NCBI GenBank assembly: GCA_001687465.1
Contig: LVLI01000084.1
Coordinates: forward strand, 124,001 to 188,000
DNA length: 64,000 nt
Direction: 5' to 3'
DNA from: Halocafeteria seosinensis
Lineage: Eukaryota > Sar > Bigyra > Bicosoecida
The position numbers and the translations under genes were made by a program. This document shows positions 24,553-35,030 of the stretch, in pieces. The notes below the pieces were generated by a model. The model was not told the origin of the DNA and did not search any database. It saw only the letters and a list, made by a program, of their open reading frames with translations. The stretch's first letter is position 1, and the number at the start of each line of letters is the position of its first letter.

Positions 24553-25154
24553 ATGAGTGTAGTAGTACGAGCTATTTCCCGGTGGAAACGCCGGATCCTT
24601 ACACAAAGACTGGCCCAAATGGGTATGTGTTGTTTTCCAGCCTATGAGGGCCCCTTGAAAACCCTTTTTGTTATTATCGTCCATTGCATTCACCCCACCC
24701 TTTCTTCCCACAATTGATCTATATCTAGAGTATTTTTTTTATTGCAGGTTTATGTTATCATGACGTCTTGAAGGAGTCTCCGTCGATCGAGTTGGGGGTA
24801 TCACGGCTTCCGGCCGATATGCAGGAAGCCCGGGAACGGCGAATTCGACGTGCCTTTGACCTCAGTCTTAAAAAGATGTATATACCAGACGCGCAGCAGC
24901 AAGATCCCTGGAGAGAGTTCGAGTTTGTGGATAAAGTGTTCAGGGAAACACAGAAGGAATACGATGAACGGAAACATCTCAACGATGAGCACTGGTACGG
25001 AGCACACTGACGCGCGGCAGGATTCCATCGTCATGTGGTCATTGTCGTTGCTTCTACTCGCAGGTCATCCGTCTATGGGAAAGATAACTGGTATCCCTAT
25101 GATACAGAGGGCGCCTGGTTCTGGCAGCCAGACGCAATGAAGAAACGTATCTGA
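24553..25154 (+). CDS. UQCRB: Mitochondrial complex III subunit QCR7/UQCRB (14-kDa subunit)
   Basis: Exons 24553-24622, 24748-24994 and 25064-25154 (introns 125 and 69 bp) give 135 residues. The family core is clear: LCYHDVLKES, then SRLPADMQEARERRIRRAFD and LSLKKMYIPD, then a C-terminal helix ending KEYDERKHLN. This small subunit sits on the matrix side of the cytochrome bc1 complex, near cytochrome b and the core proteins. The basic start (MSVVVRAISRWKRR) could help mitochondrial import. After the usual family end there is an extra ~30-residue aromatic tail (VYGKDNWYPYDTEGAWFWQP) encoded by the last exon. Phases agree at both introns. Confidence 0.9.
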
Positions 25155-25746
25155 AGGAGGGTATTTTGCTTGGCACTACGAGAGCGTACAGATTTTGCTG
25201 TTCAGAATGTGGGACTAGGTCGTATGCTTGTAGTCCTCAATGAAGCCAAGGCATAGCACTTCTGGAATGAAATACAACGGATGTCCACTATCGATTATCT
25301 TTCACGTAGTTATACTGCTGTGGGGCGCGCTTTGAATTACGCGTACTTTAAGCCTTACAGTTGCCGTTTCGGGTTGGAATAAGGCTGCGCTTGTGTGCAT
25401 TCAATTCGCGAATAAGATGGAGCTTGTAGCTCGTTCGTTTTTATTCAAGCTATACTGCTTTCGAGGTTAGGATAAAGGGTTTGCAAGACTGTCTCAACGA
25501 AGACGCTAGGGGCTGCAAGCTGCTGACTATCTATCACATGCGTGTGTGTGTTGCGGAGTCTGATGACTACAAGGTCTATAGCAAACTCCGTTCTGTTGGT
25601 ACGGAACAGACACAACATGATCCGCTTCGACCAGCATTCAGCGATCGCTTATTCATACTATTCTGCCTGGGTATAGTAACATTGGAGCTCCGCTGTCCAT
25701 CGTGTTGTTAAAGAAACTGCTGTATACTTAAAATTTATCTAATTTC
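25155..25746. other. Convergent spacer QCR7 / ankyrin gene
   Basis: Holds the 3' ends of two convergent genes. A short plus-strand frame at 25481-25711 has no recognisable content. Confidence 0.5.
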
Positions 25747-27287
25747 TTAGGCTCCAGCAGGCCATAATTGGTTTGCTATTTTCCTGAGTGCTTCAAAGTA
25801 GCGTTGATGCAATTCGGTGGATTTGGCCGGTACATAATCTAGGGGGATAGCGCCGAACCCATCTTCCGCATTCAACAAGTCCGGACTAAGACAAGTTAGC
25901 ATATAAATTATGTCAATGTTATTAGTGACAGTCCAGCACGCTGTGCACGAATGTTCATTATCACAATTCCTGCAGTCATACCATGAATACAGTTGAAGTC
26001 CGCACTTACCGTCATGAAGAGGAGTTTTCCCACCAGTATCGCATACGTTCACCCACGCGCCGTTTCTCAGAAGGAGTGTAACAATATCACGCCTACATTG
26101 ATTAGCAGCAATATGTAGCAGCTGTAGGAAAACATAATATAAACAAGATGTTTCTGGAGGTCGTATGTTTCCGTTTCTGCTGATTCCTACTCACAGTTCT
26201 TCCGTTCATGTCAGGGTAATTCAGAAGCAACTTCGCTGCATGCTCACCCACGCGGTTAATGAATCTGTGGATAGTGTCGGCCTCGTTAGTCTGAACTGCC
26301 AGGACTAATTCATGAAACCATTCTGGATATCCCTTTCCCCCGTTGTTTCTAGCTTCGGCATCTACATCACCCTGACTATCTGTGTTTGTTTCATCCTTCT
26401 CCATACCGTGGAGAATCTGTTGGGTCTTCAAGTTCTTCTGAAGTTCTATATCGAATTTGCTGGATGCCATCCACCCTTCTGATAGTGCATCGAACCGGAG
26501 TACGGATCCGCGAAGCTGCCGCTGCAAATATTTCATAGCCTTGGAACACGGTATTTCCGGAGCTGTGTGCAGTAAGTGGACAACTCCCTAATGAGCGATC
26601 AGTGTTAGTTGGAAACCAGCGTCATGCCACATTACTGGCATTTTGCGAACCTACCAAGCGGAAAGTTGAGACATGTACTCTCAGATATATGCCTTGAAAT
26701 TGACAGGAATTGGTGAAGCGACAGTTTTCTGCAGATACGCAGGTACACAGTGGTCACGCCTGGATTACAAGAACAAGAAGGAGGCACGTGTAACCTACTC
26801 ATAGGGGTCGCCTTGGTGCTGCTTCCAGTGGCCGTCACTATTCACCATTTCATCCCTACAGATCAATAATACGGCAGCCTCTTGTCGACAAGCCTCGTCC
26901 ACGTCATGATGACAGTCACGCAGGCGTTGGTCAAAACTCTTTATTTCTGCAGCCGACGCAAGGAATTTTCATGACAAGACTCTGAAAACATATAAGGGAC
27001 ATACGTGAGCTGTGTTTTCCTTTTGCGTTTTGCTGTTGTTGGAAAAGCTTCACGGCGGTGGCTGCCTCTGAAGGAAGCACCTCCTCCAGCGGCGTTTGCT
27101 GTTCTCTCGATGAAACGGAGGGTTCCCCATGTCCCGAACTTCGAAGCAACCCCTCGGTATAGCCTAACCCTTCTTCGTTGCACTTTGTAGGTCCATTAAG
27201 AGATACGACGCTTCCTGGTAAATCTTCCTGAGGGCATTCAGGGGTACTGTTGCCGTCAACATGTGTAAATGACCCTTGCCAGCTCAT
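25747..27287 (-). CDS. Ankyrin-repeat protein
   Basis: Six exons (27287-27005, 26946-26799, 26728-26655, 26562-26195, 26121-26010, 25940-25747) join through GT-AG introns of 58-92 bp to give about 392 residues. The C-terminal third contains ankyrin repeats: WFHELVLAVQTNEADTIHRF, then NGRTLLHIAANQCRRDIVTL, then GGKTPLHDAC and DGFGAIPLDYV. The N-terminal part is low-complexity and then contains a helical, Cys-containing stretch (DEACRQEAAVLLICRDEMV) of no family I know. The first ATG in frame with the conserved part (27287) is used as start. The third intron has an alternative reading with a GC donor; the GT-AG version is preferred. Function unknown; ankyrin repeats usually bind proteins. Confidence 0.75.
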
Positions 27288-27896
27288 TGCGACCGCGGGC
27301 GCAGATGTCGCACAGTGCAACAAGTAGACTGCAATCGGCTGTAGATTGCACCGCTTTCTTTCGGTTATCCTATGAACTCGTCTATCTAGTACGTCTCTAG
27401 GTCTTATGGTGGCCGGACCACGCTCCTAGCGGTGAATGACGTCAGGTTCGGTCCAAGGTCTTCGGCAGCCGGGCGGCGTCTCTACTCCACTGAGTATCTC
27501 CCAAGCACAAACGTGCCCCACATAGTGAACTTTCGACAGCAAGGGAAGGAAAGATCCACGTCTGCAGTAGCTCGCTAGTAGTCGCTACAAGTGCACAAGA
27601 CTTATAAATCTAGGAGAAATTTCACGCGCGCGCTTCCGTGCTCGGCGTCTGCGAGTCGTGCGAACGACGACACCACGTCATACCCCCTCTGCAAACGCCG
27701 AAAAGTCGACACGTAGGCAGAATATTCCCAGATAGTTAACGGACGGTGAATTGTCGGAAATACGCTTAGTGCTAATAGTAGCCTTGTTGCAAGCGTACGA
27801 AGAGGAACAAATTTCGTTACTAACCCCGAACCTACCCGTTCGCCCAGCTTGTCCCGTACAGTAACACCAGTACAAACGAACATAGCACAACCGATA
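27288..27896. promoter_or_regulatory. Divergent promoter region, ankyrin gene / RGS-LOV gene
   Basis: 609 bp between divergent start codons. Both strands have short open frames near 27600-27880 without domains. Regulatory content is inferred from position only. Confidence 0.45.
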
Positions 27897-28974
27897 ATGG
27901 GACTCTGCCAGAGTACAGGAACCGAGACAAATACGGAAGACGCTCCCCGTTTTGACGAAAAGACATGGAGAAAGAGCAGCCAACAGTGTCTTAAGTTAAT
28001 TCTCGAAGGAGATGGGTTCAGCTACTTCCAGCGGTTTCTGAAGGAGCAGATGAAGGTACGTACACTAGCAACGTGGCAGTAGATCAACATTATCTTTCCA
28101 AGTTGCAATAGGAAACAATGTCATGTGGGTTGTATGTATGACTGCCTGGATACAGGTAAATCACTTGGAATTTTATGACCAAGTTGAGCAAATCAAGCAA
28201 GAGAAAAAAGATGGAGGCTCCGATGAGTACTTGAGGGATCAAGCAAAGCAAGTTTTCGAGTCCTTCATCAAATCCGACATGGGTGATGAAGCAAGTCTCC
28301 CGACCAGATTTGCACGGAATTCGGATGTTGATGCTGAAGAGGATCCAATCCCTATACTGGAGCAGGCCCAAGAAGAGATTCGGACGCTATTGGTGGTGGA
28401 CTGTTTGCCACGTTTCCTGCAGAGTAACCTAGGTCAGCGCATGAAGTCTGACTTGAAAAATAACAAGCTCAATGATGCTGCCGCTAAGATGATCAATTCG
28501 GCTCCCACTACGAAAGCTGAGTGGCTTCAAATGTTTAGAGTTGTAGCTGACTCAATCCCTAGCTGCGTCGTTATATCCGACTACCAAGCTGATGGACTTC
28601 CTATGGTCTTTGTGAATAAAGCTTTCACTGAAGTTACTAAGTATAAAAAGCAAGAGGCGGAAGGAAAGAATTGTCGCTTCCTACAGGGACCCGACACCGA
28701 CCCAGAGTCCATACAAGCACTAAGGGACTCTCTCTCCAAGCAAAAAGAATGCCATGTCAACATTTTGAACTACCGGCGCGATGGAGAGACATTTAACAAC
28801 CTTCTCTCTCTAAAGCCTGTTTTTGGGATGAATGGAAAATGCGAATACTTCCTTGGAGTGCAATACGAAGTTGATGATTCTTCGATGATAATAACTCGAC
28901 TGCTTCAGCACCAGCAGTTACTTAAAATGCTTCCCTCCAGAGTCTACCTTGTTGATCAGAGCAGCGAGAATTAA
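27897..28974 (+). CDS. RGS-LOV photoreceptor with N-terminal lipidation motif
   Basis: Exon 27897-28055, a 100-bp intron and exon 28156-28974 give 325 residues. The start MGLCQSTG has Gly2 and Cys4, the classic pattern for N-myristoylation plus palmitoylation and thus plasma-membrane attachment. Residues ~35-170 read as an RGS domain (ILEGDGFSYFQRFLKEQM, then HLEFYDQVEQIK, later DCLPRFLQSNLGQRM), the family that speeds GTP hydrolysis by G-alpha subunits. Residues ~180-294 are a LOV domain with the full flavin signature GKNCRFLQGPDTD (photoactive Cys226), followed by CHVNILNYRRDGETFNNLLS and EYFLGVQYEVDD. It should bind FMN, form a cysteinyl adduct in blue light and pass that signal to the RGS module. 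RGS-LOV fusions are known, notably BcLOV4 in Botrytis. Confidence is high for both domains; light control of G-protein signalling is inferred. Confidence 0.9.
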
Positions 28975-29425
28975 TATCAAAATTACCGTTTCCGCGTGGC
29001 GGAGTGTTGATCCACTACAGTACTGTACATGCCTCGACCGTGATTCTTGTACCAAAGTTTAAGGTGTACCAATTTGTAAACATAAAACCGTACCAAATAA
29101 TGAAAAACCAAGCATCACTTCCTCTGAGCTATATCGTCGCTGGTACATACTTGTGTTTGAGTAAAAAAATTCCATTGGTTTCCTCTTCCGGGTTCAAACC
29201 TCCTTGCTGCAAGATGTTCAGGAGTCCAGTTCAAAGTTTAAGTCAGAGGTCCAGTTGAACTAGGCGAGGAAAGAGGGGACGGACGTTTACGTAGATGTAC
29301 AATGTAGTGGATTGGTTTGTCCACCCCCCACAAGCATTATCCTCGTTTCCTTTGTTATATTGTGTGTGGTGCGTGTATATAGGGTACTTTGCTTTCCTTT
29401 GATCTAGGACAGGACAGAAGGGAAG
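28975..29425. other. Spacer upstream of RPN10
   Basis: No gene seen. It contains the RGS-LOV 3' end and the RPN10 promoter. A T-loop-like stretch near 29187 was checked as a tRNA and does not fold. Confidence 0.5.
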
Positions 29426-30703
29426 ATGCCTCTCGAGTCCGTCATGGTATGCTTGGATAATTCCGAGTGGATGAGGAATGGCGATTGCACCCCCTCTCGA
29501 TTAGATGCGCAATACGATGCTGCTTTTCTGGTGTGCAACTCCAAAATGAATGAGAATCCGGAGAATACGGTGGGCCTGCTTACTCATGGAGGAGGCTCGG
29601 TGGCCGTGAAAACCAGCCCCTCCGAGGATCTTAGCAAAGTTTTGGCCTCTTTACATGGCATACAGTGCCGAGGAAAACCCCATTTCGGGAACGCCATTCG
29701 TGTGGCTATGCTTGCGTTGAAGCACCGCAAGAATAAGAATGGAGGGCAGAGGATTGTCATCTTTGTGGGAAGCCCCATTGAGGAAGAAGAGCGGCAATTG
29801 AAGAAAATTGGAGCTACCCTGCGCAAGAATAACATTGCACTGGACATTGTTGCCATGGGAGAGAACGACAAGAACCAAGAAAAGTTTCAGAAAATAAATG
29901 AAGCCGTCAACAACAACGAGAACTCGCATATCGTCAATGTCCCGGCGGGAGTGAACCCCTCAGATTCCCTCTTGTCGTCCCCCATCATCTCGGCCGGAGG
30001 AGGGGCTGCTGGGGCTGGACAAGAACAAGGACAACAAGACCTCTCAGCCTATGGTGGTGTGGATCCAAATGTCGATCCAGAGCTCGCACAAGCTATACGC
30101 CTTAGTTTAGAAGAATCGCGGGCTGAAGCAGAAGAGCAAGATCGCTCGGAGAGTGTTCCCCCATCGGCTACAGGAGTAGAGGCCTCTCAGAACCAAACTA
30201 GTAATACCCAAGGGGATATAGCTATGACAGGAAATGCGGAGCAACAGGAAGAACCAACTATGAGCCAACAGGGTGGCGGCAACGATGAGGACGAAATGCT
30301 CGAACGAGCAATTGCCATGTCGATGATGGAGAATGAGCAAGCGTCTGATACACCAATGACTCGGTCTGCTACCAGTGGAGGTGAATCACAAGGTGTAGCA
30401 AGTAGATCTCAGGCTGCTTCTGAGCCTGCTACGACTACGTCAACTACTCCAGGATCTCAAGAACAGACAACACCAAGCTCCGCATCGTTCCAAGATCCGA
30501 ACTTTGTTAACGAACTTCTTGGGGGTTTACCCGGCGTTGATATGAACGACCCCAACATTCAAGCCGCATTACGGCAGATTCAGAGCCAATCGTCTAATTC
30601 AGGAAGTAACAACGACGGTAATAACCAGAGTTCATCTCAAAGTAACAATAATCAGGGCAGCGGAAACAACAACGACGACCAGCAGAGCGATTCCAAGAAG
30701 TAG
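29426..30703 (+). CDS. PSMD4: 26S proteasome ubiquitin receptor RPN10/PSMD4
   Basis: A single exon of 425 residues. The N-terminal von Willebrand A domain (~1-190) is diagnostic: SVMVCLDNSEWMRNGDCTPS at the start, RLDAQYDAAFLVCNSKMNEN, then NTVGLLTHGG and QRIVIFVGSP. It is followed by two ubiquitin-interacting motifs, PELAQAIRLSLEESRAE (~218-234) and EMLERAIAMSMMENEQ (~290-305), and by the conserved C-terminal block NFVNELLGGLPGVDMNDPNI (~361-380). The Gln/Asn/Ser-rich tail is low-complexity. The family docks on the proteasome lid-base junction and captures ubiquitin chains. It is one of the few intronless genes here. Confidence 0.96.
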   Translation: MPLESVMVCLDNSEWMRNGDCTPSRLDAQYDAAFLVCNSKMNENPENTVGLLTHGGGSVAVKTSPSEDLSKVLASLHGIQCRGKPHFGNAIRVAMLALKHRKNKNGGQRIVIFVGSPIEEEERQLKKIGATLRKNNIALDIVAMGENDKNQEKFQKINEAVNNNENSHIVNVPAGVNPSDSLLSSPIISAGGGAAGAGQEQGQQDLSAYGGVDPNVDPELAQAIRLSLEESRAEAEEQDRSESVPPSATGVEASQNQTSNTQGDIAMTGNAEQQEEPTMSQQGGGNDEDEMLERAIAMSMMENEQASDTPMTRSATSGGESQGVASRSQAASEPATTTSTTPGSQEQTTPSSASFQDPNFVNELLGGLPGVDMNDPNIQAALRQIQSQSSNSGSNNDGNNQSSSQSNNNQGSGNNNDDQQSDSKK

Positions 30704-30780
30704 TTGGCAGAGGCTAGTGGTTGGTACTTTATTTATTGCTTTCTCCTTCGGAGTTGACAAAGATGCCATAAAGTCGAACA

Positions 30781-30786
30781 AATAAA
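30781..30786 (+). terminator. Candidate poly(A) signal of RPN10
   Basis: AATAAA lies 78 bp after the RPN10 stop codon, a normal distance for a cleavage and polyadenylation signal. Confidence 0.45.
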
Positions 30787-31014
30787 CATTCTTCTCGCGG
30801 CATGTTTTGGAACGGTTTTACTCATCAGCTATCGCAGACAACTGAGACATAAGTGACGACGCATGGAGTCGCCGCAGAACGTAGCACGACACTCTGGTAG
30901 GACAATGGACAATTCCAGGAGAACTATGTACGGAAAAGAACCACACATGAAAATTTCAAAATGGCGGTACGATGCAGTAAAAAGAGCATGAAGAGCAGGA
31001 CTATTGTACAATTG

Positions 31015-31050
31015 TACCACTTACCACTAGTACCACTGCTACCACTTGTA
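31015..31050. repeat. Short TACCACT-type tandem tract
   Basis: Five near-copies of TACCACT occur within 36 bp, spaced by two or three variable bases. A simple minisatellite-like tract with no sign of function. Confidence 0.5.
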
Positions 31051-31365
31051 CTGTATATCCGAACTGCTGCAGGCTTCATTTAAACCCTCCAATCTTTTCT
31101 CCCACTTGTTATACTTGTTGTGTTTGTTGCCTAGATTTAGAGGTGCTCTGGTCTGCTCTAAGGCGTAGCTATAGCACAGCAAAATAAGTGAATTGAATGC
31201 GTTGTGGGTTAGTGTAAACATAGTGTAGCAGTGATTGCGTGCACATACTCATTGATTCCTTCATCTTCTTGTTGTGTGCTCTTGAAGAAAACGAGGGGCA
31301 TTTTGTATCCATTTCATCTTGGGCTTTGTTACTGGCTAGGTTGTCTTTTCTGAACAAGACGGACT

Positions 31366-32681
31366 ATGGATGAGACCACAGGCCTCCAAGGGAGCCCAGC
31401 TTCGGCCTCTGCAGGGCGTCAAACAGCGACGCCTCCTGCGGCTCCGGCGGATCATGAAGGCGGTATGATGTTTTTGGACACGCATCATCCTGTTTTGGCC
31501 AAGTACATTGCAGGATTCCTCGATAGGAATGGCATCTCGTACCAGAGTACTTTTTCGTTCTTGTCGCACCGAGACAATGTCATCCTGGCCAAAGATAGGG
31601 CGACCAAAACAGTGGATATGGACGACAACTTCGCGGATTTCGATGGTACGTACCTAAACTATTGTATGTAGGAATCGATCATTACGACTAGGCCCTCGTC
31701 GTCTACGGTTCGCTACACAGATACAATATACCGCGTCGTGCAATCCAAAGACGAACCGCATGTGATCACGGTCTCAATCAGTGCCACCTATCTCACGCAG
31801 TTAAAAAGGTATTAATGGTACAGCAACGAGCACCCCGTTTGTTTCCCGAAATGAAAGAGCGTTGTTTGTTGTACAGCGCTGGCGCATTGGAACCGGTTTT
31901 GTCTCAATGGAAACCTATGGCTCGGGACACACCGCAAGAGGGTGCGGACGTCACCCTCGATATTGATGCTTCGGCAACAGAGATGTCAGGAGGTTAGTGG
32001 AGAGCGTGGACTGGCGATTAACTACCTTTTTGCATTCAAAGTTTTCCTCATCTTGCAGATGAAATCCTTAACTCGATTCCCAAGCTGAGATTGACCCTAT
32101 TGGGATGTCCGTTCAAGACGGCCTTCCAGGCTATGATGGACAAGAGAGCCAGCGAACCTTTGACTATTGATTTTTCCCAAGGGGACCGCATTTATATCAT
32201 GCCAGGTGTTGAGGGAAGTGAGCGTGTAGCAATCACGTTTGGCTTGTCTATTCGAGAGGAAACAGATCGGGCGATGGCTAGAATTATTGCCCAGGAGTTT
32301 GTAGAAGCACGCCGTAAGGTCAATGGTGCGCCTCCTTGTACTTTCCATGATCCCCGCGCTTCGCCACCGTATCCAAAGGAATTGGATGCCTGTTCTTTAT
32401 CCCCGATGGAACTAACGGAGCGACTAGTTGGGTATCTCACATTCACAGTCTTCCCCGCCCATGTGGATACCGACGAAAAAATGCAAAACGTAGTCGACCT
32501 CATGAGTGGGTTTCGGAACTACCTTCTGTATCATCTCAAGGCTTCAAAGGGATATGTTCAAATGCGAATGCGAAACAGGTTTGAGAAAATGCTCCAGGTG
32601 CTTCGGCGGTCTTATGTGGGCGATCCGAACCAAAAGAAGGAGAAGAAGGTCGCCAGTGGTCGTACCTACGTCAGGAAGTAA
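31366..32681 (+). CDS. ARPC2: Arp2/3 complex subunit 2 (p34-Arc)
   Basis: Exons 31366-31645, 31721-31808, 31877-31992 and 32059-32681 (introns 75, 68, 66 bp) give about 368 residues, longer than human ARPC2 (300) because of a ~40-residue Ala/Ser/Pro-rich N-terminal extension and small inserts. Landmarks are FADFD then TIYRVVQSKDEPHVITVSIS, QLKSAGALEPVLSQW, and in the C-terminal half RVAITFGLSIREETDRAMAR, VGYLTFTVFPAHVD and FRNYLLYHLKASKGYVQMRM. p34-Arc, with ARPC4, forms the core that contacts the mother actin filament. A seeming frameshift at the A-run near 31803 disappears once the 68-bp intron ending at TTGTACAG is used. Confidence 0.93.
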
Positions 32682-33370
32682 AAGCTCACGAACACGGGTC
32701 ACAACGTACAGAAACGACGACTGAAATGAAAATAGTAGGTGCTTGTTTGAATTGTACCGATAGTTGGTGCATAGTTTAGTTATTGTAACTTACTGTAATG
32801 GAGAAATGCACACCTGGTAAAGAAAGCAAAGCCGTCAAGAGCTTCGTTGGCGTATAGTATAGGTGGTAGTACAGATCAGATCAATACGCCGATAATGCCC
32901 AAGTCAATTCCCGTGCGCCTGTTGCATGAATGGTCGGTGGCACCGACGGTGGGGTCCCAGCCTGACTCACAACGTACCAGTATTTGATGAGCCGAACTGC
33001 CTGTCATACGGCAGGTGATGATCTTAGGGGGACTGTTACGCTGGTGTGATAACTATACCACTGCTAGCATAAATTAGCTAGATCCTCCTGGAACAGTGTC
33101 CCAGGCCACCATACGTATTGTAGCTGCTGACGTGGACTGCAAGTACCTACAGGTAGTTGTTGTTTGTCTTGGGAGGAGCAGAATGATGCTGAGGATGTTA
33201 GTTGGGAGAGCCCAGTGCCCATACCCTGGTACGGGTGCGTATGGTCATGTAAAACCCATACCCCGGCGCATGGGCATGAGGATAGTGGCTCCAGCACGAT
33301 TTACTGAAGCTGGGTCTTCGGGCCGTGCACATGCACACTTCAGGGAAGGAACGCGGTTCTTAGGTACTGT
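32682..33370. other. Spacer between ARPC2 and the rhomboid gene
   Basis: Contains no confident gene. A plus-strand open frame runs through 33096-33602 but in a different frame from the rhomboid coding sequence and with no domain. An upstream non-coding or leader exon of the rhomboid gene could lie here. Confidence 0.4.
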
Positions 33371-34371
33371 ATGGAATCGGTGCATGCATCTGAGGTGTTT
33401 GTTGCATACAGCAATTCAACACAGGAGCCTCGTGGTGTTCCAGCGCCTTCGGGCGTGGAGGAACCCTTTGGTGGAGAAGGCATCTCACCACCGTCGACCT
33501 ACCACGGTATTTTCAAGAAGCGGCAGGGGTGGTGGAGGAAACAGGGGACCGGGGAACATCAATAGTGATGATGTCATGTTGATGCTTTGTGGTGGTGCGT
33601 AGCGCTTGCTCATGATGCATTAGGTGCTTGTTTGGCGTTATCAGGTGGTCCTGTGTAAACGCAGCTAATGTTCTCGTATGGATAGGATGGCAAACTGACC
33701 TCGCGCGCTCGTTTATGCCGAAACATTTCCTGCTTTCCATGCAAAATATTAAGCGTGGGAGGATACACACGCTTGTTACTTGCTTTTTCTCCCACTTCAG
33801 CCTTGGACACCTCTTAGCCAATCTTCTCGTACTCTATTTCTTTTCCCCTCCGGCCATTGCAGCACTTGGTACAACGAGATTTCTTCAAGTAAGTCTCTAC
33901 ATTAGTGTTTGACCGTGAATACTTCGACGTTTCACCCATCCTGCATGATTTGACAGATGTATCTGGTTGCTGGATTTTCGTCTTCAGTCGGAGGTCTACT
34001 GTACCAGTACATTGTTCCCAAGTCAGGACTACCAGGTAAGTAACAAAGGTTCGTATACGTATACGGCTCATATATGTAGAGAAAAGAAAAAATTGTTTCG
34101 ATGTTCAGCGTCGATGACGGTACATCAAGATACTCCCTCGCTCGGTGCCAGTGGAGCCGTGAATTCTGTGGTCATTTACACTATCTGTACCAATCCGTAT
34201 GCGACAATCTATCTGTATTTCTTCATCCCAATTCCTGCAGCGATTTTTGGTGCCGTCTTTGTGTTGAAGGATGCAATAGGCGCCTACTACGGTGGTGGTA
34301 ACATAGGTCATGCCGCTCATCTCACAGGCGCCTTTGTTGGAATGATGTATTATGCCACGGACAAAGTGTGA
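33371..34371 (+). CDS. Rhomboid intramembrane protease, PARL-like
   Basis: The model uses exons 33371-33528, 33624 (or 33645)-33888, 33957-34035 and 34109-34371, about 254 (or 247) residues. The last three are secure: FSHFSLGHLLANLLVLYFFS (second helix with the conserved HxxxN-type region), YLVAGFSSSVGGLLYQYIV, then PSLGASGAVNSV with the catalytic serine in GASGA, and NIGHAAHLTGAFVG with the catalytic histidine. PARL family members cut proteins inside the mitochondrial inner membrane. The N-terminal exon is Pro/Gly-rich with KKRQGWWRKQG; its donor is weak (GTGGTG), so the first junction and the start are uncertain and an upstream exon is possible. Confidence 0.82.
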
Positions 34372-34569
34372 GCGCTGCAAGAGGGAAAAGCATGCTTTGA
34401 GACTTCTCATGGATCTTCCAGATCGAGGGAATGGCTTCCGCATTTGACGCCCCGATGTGCTCTCCGTGTCGTTTGAGGACTACCCTGGGGATAGGAGTTC
34501 TATAGTAGGGTTCCATACCGGTCGTGGTTGAGGTTGCGCACAAAAACCACAGTCTCGTCAAGGTGCCTT

Positions 34570-35030
34570 CAGAAAACAGTAAGCCTGCTCAAGGTTAAAA
34601 GTTGGCCTCTGATACGGAACGTACAGCTTCCGAAGAGATGGATCGAGGCAGGTCGCTGGAACGTGGTGCTAGCTATCAGAGGCCCCTTCTGAATACAGTC
34701 AACAACCGACCGCGTTTGAGTGAGGACGAGAGCTCTGCTCAAAGTCCCCAGTCTTCGCCTCCTCGACTAGCTGTTGACCCCGAAGTCGTACGCTAGCTGG
34801 CGCGGGGAGTTGTGTAGCTACTGCCGCATCCGATACGCGCGCCAGCCCGGCACCGAGCATTCCTGAGCAAGCTCGACAAGAACACATCGCTCTCGAGAGC
34901 TAGCTATCATCAACCGGGGAAGACAACTGCCATGATTACTCATTTGCTTAAGATACTAGGCATCCAGACGAATGAGACACGGCTCTGTATACATGGATGA
35001 GTAGCTAGGTATCTATAGTGGCACTTTGTT
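34570..35030 (+). pseudogene. Degenerate partial copy of the DIEG-motif gene (3' end)
   Basis: 461 bp aligned in the same orientation with 37252-37785, starting at CAGAAAACAGTAAGCCTGC and ending at TATCTATAGTGGCACTTTG. It covers the C-terminal coding part, the stop region and the 3' flank of the intact gene. Internal deletions (about 15 bp near 34785 and about 60 bp near 34880) and substitutions introduce stops, so it cannot encode the protein. The 5' part of the gene is absent. Confidence 0.85.

Larger units (their letters stand above)
30704..31365. other. Spacer between RPN10 and ARPC2
   Basis: No coding sequence recognised. Contains the candidate RPN10 poly(A) signal and a short TACCACT-type repeat tract near 31015-31050. 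The ARPC2 promoter should lie at its right end. Confidence 0.5.

Noticed and set aside
26563-26760. GC-AG intron in the ankyrin gene
   Set aside because: A GC donor after a longer third exon also keeps phase, but canonical GT-AG introns explain the same exons without a rare donor.
29180-29215. tRNA-like T-loop sequence GGGTTCAAACC
   Set aside because: The flanking bases do not form a T-stem and no acceptor or anticodon arm is present.
31803-31876. Apparent frameshift or pseudogene in ARPC2
   Set aside because: A standard 68-bp GT-AG intron restores phase and conserved sequence.
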